Shown one piece after another: positions 5,107 through 5,113 of a DNA stretch of 5,113 bases. The stretch's first letter is position 1. Each line of letters opens with the position of its first letter. Position numbers and translations under genes: made by a program. The DNA is from an uncultured Collinsella sp. (GTDB lineage Bacteria; Actinomycetota; Coriobacteriia; Coriobacteriales; Coriobacteriaceae), in contig CALJCO010000017.1 of assembly GCA_938023905.1 (NCBI GenBank), positions 1 through 5,113 on the forward strand, read 5' to 3'. Below the pieces are notes generated by a model. It was not told the DNA's origin. It searched no databases and worked only from the letters and a program-made list of their open reading frames with translations.

Positions 5107-5113
5107 CGCCCTT

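Overview
The window looks like a stretch of chromosome from a GC-rich actinobacterium, most likely of the class Coriobacteriia (Collinsella-like). The grounds are third-codon-position G/C bias, extended Shine-Dalgarno sequences matching a standard 16S tail, and the overall gene style. This taxonomic call is inference only, because the window has no rRNA or marker gene.

Layout. Bases 1-406 hold no convincing gene but contain a striking pair of inverted 30-base repeats (29/30 identical). A small two-helix membrane protein (407-646, 79 aa) follows, then a complete calcineurin-like metallophosphoesterase (732-1457, 241 aa) with all its metal-ligand motifs. This meets, tail to tail with only 15 bases between, a minus-strand gene for glutamyl-queuosine tRNA(Asp) synthetase (gluQ, 1473-2492, 339 aa). 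The gluQ gene has a -10-like TATACT placed so that its mRNA would be leaderless. Bases 2493-3006 are a gene-poor divergent intergenic stretch with one perfect 13-bp hairpin and traces of possibly decayed sequence. The largest gene (3007-4953, 648 aa) encodes a DUF2207-family membrane protein with a signal peptide, an exported domain, three further membrane helices and a Gly-rich C-terminus. An intrinsic terminator follows it (4967-5015), and a perfect 22-bp palindrome sits at the right edge.

The genes do not form an obvious shared pathway. gluQ acts in tRNA modification, the phosphoesterase has no visible substrate, and the DUF2207 protein is an uncharacterised envelope protein. The small membrane protein and the phosphoesterase could be co-transcribed (85-base gap, same strand, no strong terminator).

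The most unusual material is non-coding. The inverted repeat pair at the left, a second inverted repeat linking the two ends of the window (26-53 and 5060-5087, 23/28), and a recurring TAATACTTTTCCG-like core suggest a dispersed intergenic repeat family. No clearly new multi-gene system is visible.
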